Shown: positions 59,180 through 64,000 of the stretch, in pieces
Position numbering within the stretch: position 1 is the first letter of the stretch
How the letters are laid out: every line of letters begins with the position of its first letter
DNA from: Ligustrum vulgare
Lineage: Eukaryota > Streptophyta > Magnoliopsida > Lamiales > Oleaceae
Reading direction: 5' to 3'
Length of the DNA stretch: 64,000 nucleotides
Assembly (NCBI GenBank): GCA_963555705.1
Contig: OY743169.1
Span: 11,160,014 to 11,224,013 of the forward strand
The notes under the pieces: model-generated
Databases searched by the model: none
Seen by the model: only the letters and a program-made list of their open reading frames with translations
Told to the model about the DNA's origin: nothing
Translations under genes and position numbers: made by a program

Positions 59180-61140
59180 GTTTTCGCAATCAACTTTCTG
59201 AGTGTGAGACATGCATTTTTGCAAAGGCAGAGGGCCCTATTCAGTAGGATGAATGGAAGGTTGAGAGGGATTTTAGGCTACAAATTTAGCATTTGTTCGA
59301 AACAAAAGAATTCAAAATGATAATGAAAAATTCTGGGGAAATAATGATAATGAAAAATTTCTATGAACAAGTGCTTAACAAAATGAGTCAATTGTTAACG
59401 CCTATAAAATAGCAATTTGTAATTAATAATTTCTAAACATATGATATCTAACATTTAATTAGACCTTAAATGTATCATACATTTAAAAATTTCTCGTGAA
59501 TTTGTTGCATGATCTTATTTTTGACAAATCTTTAGCCGTTCCTATCCTGAGATATCGGGGGCTTTAAGCAAAACATTATATAGGGCCTTTTGATAAATAA
59601 TTTTTTAAAATATATTTTTTTTAATAAATAAATACATTTAAAGTTTAATTTAAATTTAATCTTCTAACATTTTTTGATGAAAAATTAACAAATAATTTTT
59701 TACAATTATTTCCTTCTTGCTTAAATAACTTGTAATAAAAGCAAAACACTTTATCCAACGAAACGGAGTATACAATTACTCATGTGACATGACAAATATC
59801 ATTGCCCTTAGTGAAAAATTATATATGCTATCCTTAATCAATTAAAAATAGATCAAGTGCTCAATCTTCATTTCTCTCTCCAAACATATCATCATTATAA
59901 TCTCTCGGTACTCTTCTTCTTCTTCTTCTTCTTCTTCTCACTCACTCACATAGCCTCTCCGCAAAATGCAAAATTAGAGCCGTCTGAAACAACCCTAAAC
60001 CCCAATCTCCCCTTGTCCCATTTCATCTTTCTCTCAAACTCACTCAAAACCTAATCCCAATTCGCCATTTTTCCAGAACTTAGAAATCCCTGAAACTGAA
60101 TCATTATCTCAAAACTTACAATTTTCCCTTCAAAATGCTAGCTATTGGGAATTACACGTTGATTCCCTTTCTTTAACCCACATGATCTTTTGACGTTCAA
60201 GATACAATTGAACAAATAAGAAAATAATATAACAATGCAAAATTTCGGATCGTCAAAATTTTTCACTATATAATAAATTATTACAATTATATAGAATTTC
60301 ACTCACCAACTCAATCTCATAGACTACAGAGAAAATATTAATAATGAACTTCTATCTAACCCAAGTTTCTACCAATTGAATTATCCCACAAAGAGTTCAC
60401 AAGAAACTACAAAGATAAAGCTCTCCAATTTTCCCTCTAATTATCCTCACATAAGATTCACAATATTATGACTCCCTAATACACATATTTATACGTAAAA
60501 ACAATCCCTAGAATATGTAGAATTTGTGTCCAAGTAAGTTTCCTTATTGAAGTAGAATACCAAATTGAAGTCTTTTATTATTTTCTTTCCTTTTCACCTC
60601 TAACTTGATCTCCAAGTTAACCACTTTAAAAGAGAAATCAATTATCCAAGATATTCTCATTCTTAATTTGGATCAAATATCACAACACTAGCCACATGTC
60701 AGATCTTTATTTTCGCATGAATGAGCAAGGGAAAGCCTGAAGACCCATCAATCGGACTAATAGAGAGCAACTTTGTTGGGGCCTCTCATATTTTGGAGGC
60801 CCTAATCAGCCGCTTGAACCGTCTAGGTCTAAGGCCGGCTCTGATATTTAGATATATAGGACTAAAGAATCAAAGTAATGTCTAATCACTCTTGTAAAGA
60901 TACATTTTTTGAAAAAATATTATCAAATATCCAGTAGTTCAAGATAATAATGTAGCATATGAATAAAATGTCGTTCAATTCTCACGTTATAATTTTTTTT
61001 AATAGATTAACTTCAAGTCTTCAATAATTGAGCTCTTTAGAGAGAAGCACGCGTATTTAAGAAGAAAAATGTGCTGTTGTAACAGAATAGACTACCAAAA
61101 TGTCATCCACACCTAATCTCCACCAACCGCTCAACAAAAT
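59180..61140. other. Intergenic, no gene recognised
   Basis: Upstream region of the peroxidase, then AT-rich DNA; a (CTT)n run at about 59907-59938. 60100-60700 has some character of a decayed transposon (AATCTCATAGACTAC, CACATGTCAGATC) but no clear limits. Confidence 0.4.
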
Positions 61141-61369
61141 TGTTAAGAAAATACGTCAGGATGTTATAAAATCATCGAAATCATAAGAACAACATAGAGA
61201 GAGAAATGGAGAGAGTTTAGAGGAGAGAATTTCTCTTCAAGAATTGGTGTAATAAATTGGTAAGTATAGGCTCCTATTTATAGGAGTGGACAATGGCACA
61301 ATCGTAATATTGTAAAGTTTACAGGGATATAATGGTAATGTCATTCACATATATACATTATTTATAACA
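61141..61369 (-). repeat. Short 3' LTR (229 bp)
   Basis: On the minus strand it begins TGTTATAAATAATG and ends TTTCTTAACA, so termini are TGTTA...TAACA. It contains a TATA box CCTATAAATAGG (61272-61284 on the plus strand) and AGAGAG/CTCTCT leader sequence. The outer flank AAAAT (61136-61140) would be the target duplication; the other copy is outside the window. Confidence 0.75.
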
Positions 61370-61400
61370 CTCCCCCTTGAATGACATATTACGCAATTGT

Positions 61401-62094
61401 CTGCCTCGTTAAAACCTTGCTAAGAAAACCCAATGGGATAAAACTTGAGCGAAGGAAAAAGAGTACAGTTGCTCCCCCTGATATTGGCCATCGTCAATCG
61501 TTGAGTCTTAATGTTCAAGTAGAACAAATCATGTATTGAATCTTTGAAGTTCTTCAGTGCTTCAGTGCTGCCTCGTTAAAACCTTGTCAGTAAAACCCAA
61601 TGGGACAAAATCTGAACGAAGGAAAAAGAGTACAGCCGCTGCCTCGTTAAAACCTTGTCAGGAAAACCCTGTGGGACAAAACCTGGACGAAGGAAAAAGA
61701 GTACAGCATGACAGCATGATTCTCCCCCTGAAGTGTGCAATCAAGTATTCATGAACCTTTTGAATAATGATATCATCTTTCTTCTGGAATATATATGAAA
61801 ATCTTCTTGTGTGTAGTCGATATCATAACATTCTTCATAAGATGTGTATGATTTTCTTCATTTGTTGATATCATTCCAGTATAATAATGTGTTGCTGAAT
61901 TATAGCTTGTTGATAGCTATGATGATGCCTCAAAAACCTTGCTAGGAAAACCCTGTGGGACAAAACCTCAGCGAAGGGAAAAAGAGTGCATTATTCTCAT
62001 TAATTTTCATCAATACGCCTCAACTGTTGCCTCATTAAAAAACTTGCTATGAAAACCCTGTGGGACAAAACCTCAGCTAAGGGAAAAAGAGTGC
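61401..62094 (-). repeat. Five ~68-bp direct repeats with added polypurine tracts
   Basis: Units at about 61401-61468, 61568-61635, 61638-61706, 61926-61990 and 62026-62094, each CCTCGTTAAAACCTTG..., GTGGGACAAAACCT..., GAAGGAAAAAGAGT. Extra CTCCCCCTG blocks (polypurine tracts on the minus strand) stand at 61472 and 61722 in addition to the one next to the LTR. Confidence 0.8.
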
Positions 62095-62164
62095 AACGCG
62101 TATTTATTCCTTTCATGGAATATTACATGTATATTGGTGCAATCACGAATCTTTTCATTGTATT

Positions 62165-62362
62165 TTTCACTTCTGGTGAATAATCAAATTTAGAATTCAC
62201 TTCTGGTGAATAATCAAATCTATAATTCACTTTCATAGATTGCATCTTTCACTTCTAGTGAATAATTAAATATTCATTTTCAAATTCACTTCTAGTGAAT
62301 AATCAATTTCAAATTCACTTCTGGTGAATATTCATTTTCGTATTCACTTCTAGTGAATAATC
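62165..62362 (-). repeat. TTCACTTCTGGTGAATAATC tandem-like array
   Basis: About seven imperfect units of TTCACTTC(T)(G/A)GTGAATAATCAA at roughly 27-35-bp spacing. Each unit is itself a small hairpin (TTCAC...GTGAA). Confidence 0.75.
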
Positions 62363-63409
62363 AATTTCCCAGATGTCATAAATAGTACACTCCAATTTCA
62401 CTTTCAACATATTATATCATGGAGTCATTTGTATCATTCTATAGTGATACTAATCTGGGCATATTGAATCTTTCAATGATTTATACATGTATGTTCTTGT
62501 ACTTTATAAACTGCAATTTCTAATTTTGCAGGAGCATAATCAATCATTGAAATAGATATCAATTTCGACATATAATCTACAATCATTTTACTTGAAATCC
62601 CAACGTACCGCGATCAACTGGTACATCAAGGAATACTCCCAAAGTACCGAGATGAGAATCATACATTTTGATCTCACTCATTGGTATATCAAGGAGCTCA
62701 AGCTAGTGATTTAGACTATAGTCTATCCACCATATGTCATGCCAGTTCTATGAAAAATTTCGCGCGCAACTAGTCGTCTTTTACGACTGTGAAATATTTT
62801 TCATTTGTACATATAATTACTGGCTTTACACATTTAAGCATTTGGACTTCAGGTCCTTGAACAATAATCCCTACATTAGGGTTTCATACTTGGCCAAAGA
62901 ATTATGATTTCATCAATCTTATTTCATAAGAGGGTATGCAGTCGACTTATTTATCGATTCCATCTCAATATAACGTGGAGAGATCTCTTTATATGTTCTA
63001 TCATCAGGTACCTGAATATCTCATCATTTGACTATGTCCCTTTTACTTACTTTGAGTATTTAGCCTCAAAGGAATCATTTCAATCATTCAAGAGATATTT
63101 ATTTTTGGAATCGATAGTCATTATGCTTCAGGCATAATTACGCTTCAGGCGTGTTTTCACCATAATGTTCTCAAATATTATCAATCGGCTAAAATGCCAT
63201 AACACATGTCATTCTTTTAGGGATGTAATTTCAATCATATATCTCAGTGCGCTTTGGTGGAGTGTATGCATATCGCACTTTTACAAATAATAAAGCTTCT
63301 TGAGCTATTCCCTGTTTGACATAGAATATTGTTGTATGATAAACAATTTCTGAATAAGTTATTCTCATAGAAAATAATTTGGAACTTTTGATAATCTAAC
63401 CGTTTATTA

Positions 63410-63625
63410 TAGAACTTCTGGTTCTATACGGTTTTATTTCATTTCTATGTATGAATATTTGATTCAATACAATATCGCTAAACTTCTGGTTCAATACAAT
63501 GTATATTTCATTTATGAGCTTCTGGTTCATACTATATACATATTTCACTTGTACGTATGAACTTCTGGTTCAATAAGATATTTCACTTGTACATATGTAT
63601 GAACTTCTGGTTCAATACAACATTT
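63410..63625 (-). repeat. GAACTTCTGGTTCAATA tandem-like array
   Basis: Six or seven imperfect units containing the small palindrome GAACTTCTGGTTC, separated by TATTTCA(C/T)TT-type spacers of about 25-40 bp. Confidence 0.75.
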
Positions 63626-64000
63626 ATTTCATCAGTATTCTATATAGTTCAAATCAGTATACCTTTATTACTTTTAGTATACCGAAAAATCAGGTACAAT
63701 ATCCAAGGAAATATCTCATAATCTCAATCTTGTCGCCAAATCTTCCCTTATATCGAAAAAGGTAATGGCATATTATCTCACCTTTTCAATAATTTATTCC
63801 ATTATTTCTTGATGGAATCCATATCACTGACACGCGGAGCCGCCGCTCTTTTACGCGTTGAATAATGCATTTAAATAGATGATTTGGGAAGAAGGCTAGA
63901 TCCATCAAAAATGGATATCATACTTTCAAATATTCGCAAATATTATTCCAATCTTCCAGTAAATGATTTGAGAAAAATTTATCGAATTAGGCTCGAAAGA

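Larger units (their letters stand above)
61141..64000 (-). mobile_element. LTR retrotransposon, 3' LTR and 3' internal region, continuing past right edge
   Basis: Read on the minus strand: internal sequence from the right edge, then polypurine tract AAGGGGGAG (61370-61378), then a short LTR. No pol is within the window, so 61380-64000 is a long non-coding 3' region filled with direct repeats: five ~68-bp units (61401-62094), TTCACTTCTGGTGAATAATC repeats (62165-62362) and GAACTTCTGGTTCAATA repeats (63410-63620). The 68-bp unit is of a type seen beside plant copia elements, so Ty1/copia is likely. Confidence 0.75.

Noticed and set aside
61401..62362. Possible CRISPR-like array (repeats with spacers)
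   Set aside because: Plant nuclear context, imperfect repeats of unequal spacing, and location in an LTR retrotransposon 3' region explain it better.

Overview
The window is AT-rich nuclear DNA of a flowering plant, almost certainly a eudicot. It holds a spliced CHX-type cation/H+ antiporter, two tandem dirigent genes, a spliced class III peroxidase and a CYP94-type P450 fragment, embedded in a dense and often nested set of plant transposable elements. No bacterial or organellar features are seen. Genus cannot be assigned; an asterid is possible, but that is only an impression.

Layout. 1-1552: 5' end of a decayed hAT transposon on the minus strand, running off the left edge. 1659-4140: two LTR-derived pieces in inverted orientation. 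4270-10500: non-autonomous elements, including PIF/Harbinger-like copies with 3-bp TSDs and Mutator-like MITEs with 9-10-bp TSDs. 11527-16692: a complete, recent Ty1/copia element (501-bp LTRs, TTTAC TSD) with one nonsense codon and one frameshift. 16929-17071: a 143-bp MITE. 17091-24598: a near unit-length, broken endogenous pararetrovirus (Caulimoviridae) bounded by MITE-like ends and a perfect 9-bp direct repeat. 24608-28400: repeats. 28419-28664: CYP94 fragment. 28853-31930: CHX gene. 32658-36423: MITEs and a Ty3/gypsy gag relic. 36424-38968: solo LTR with a nested LINE tail and MITE. 39967-42519: tandem repeats, microsatellites, and a hAT element containing a tRNA-derived SINE. 43416-43964 and 48944-49504: dirigent genes. 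50216-51695: a 1.48-kb foldback element. 53598-53777: hAT MITE. 54770-55480: LTR-like remnant. 55539-55673: long (TC)n tract. 57865-59179: peroxidase, minus strand. 61141-64000: 3' LTR and repeat-filled 3' region of an LTR retrotransposon continuing past the right edge.

Function. The host genes do not form a cluster in the operon sense. Dirigent proteins and class III peroxidases both act in the apoplast on phenoxy-radical coupling (lignans, lignin), so their proximity is suggestive but may be chance. The CHX protein would handle K+/H+ exchange in endomembranes. The most unusual object is the pararetrovirus copy: capsid-like region before movement protein, two retropepsin-like motifs in succession, loss of the reverse transcriptase palm, a transactivator-like ORF, and transposon-like ends with a 9-bp target-site duplication.
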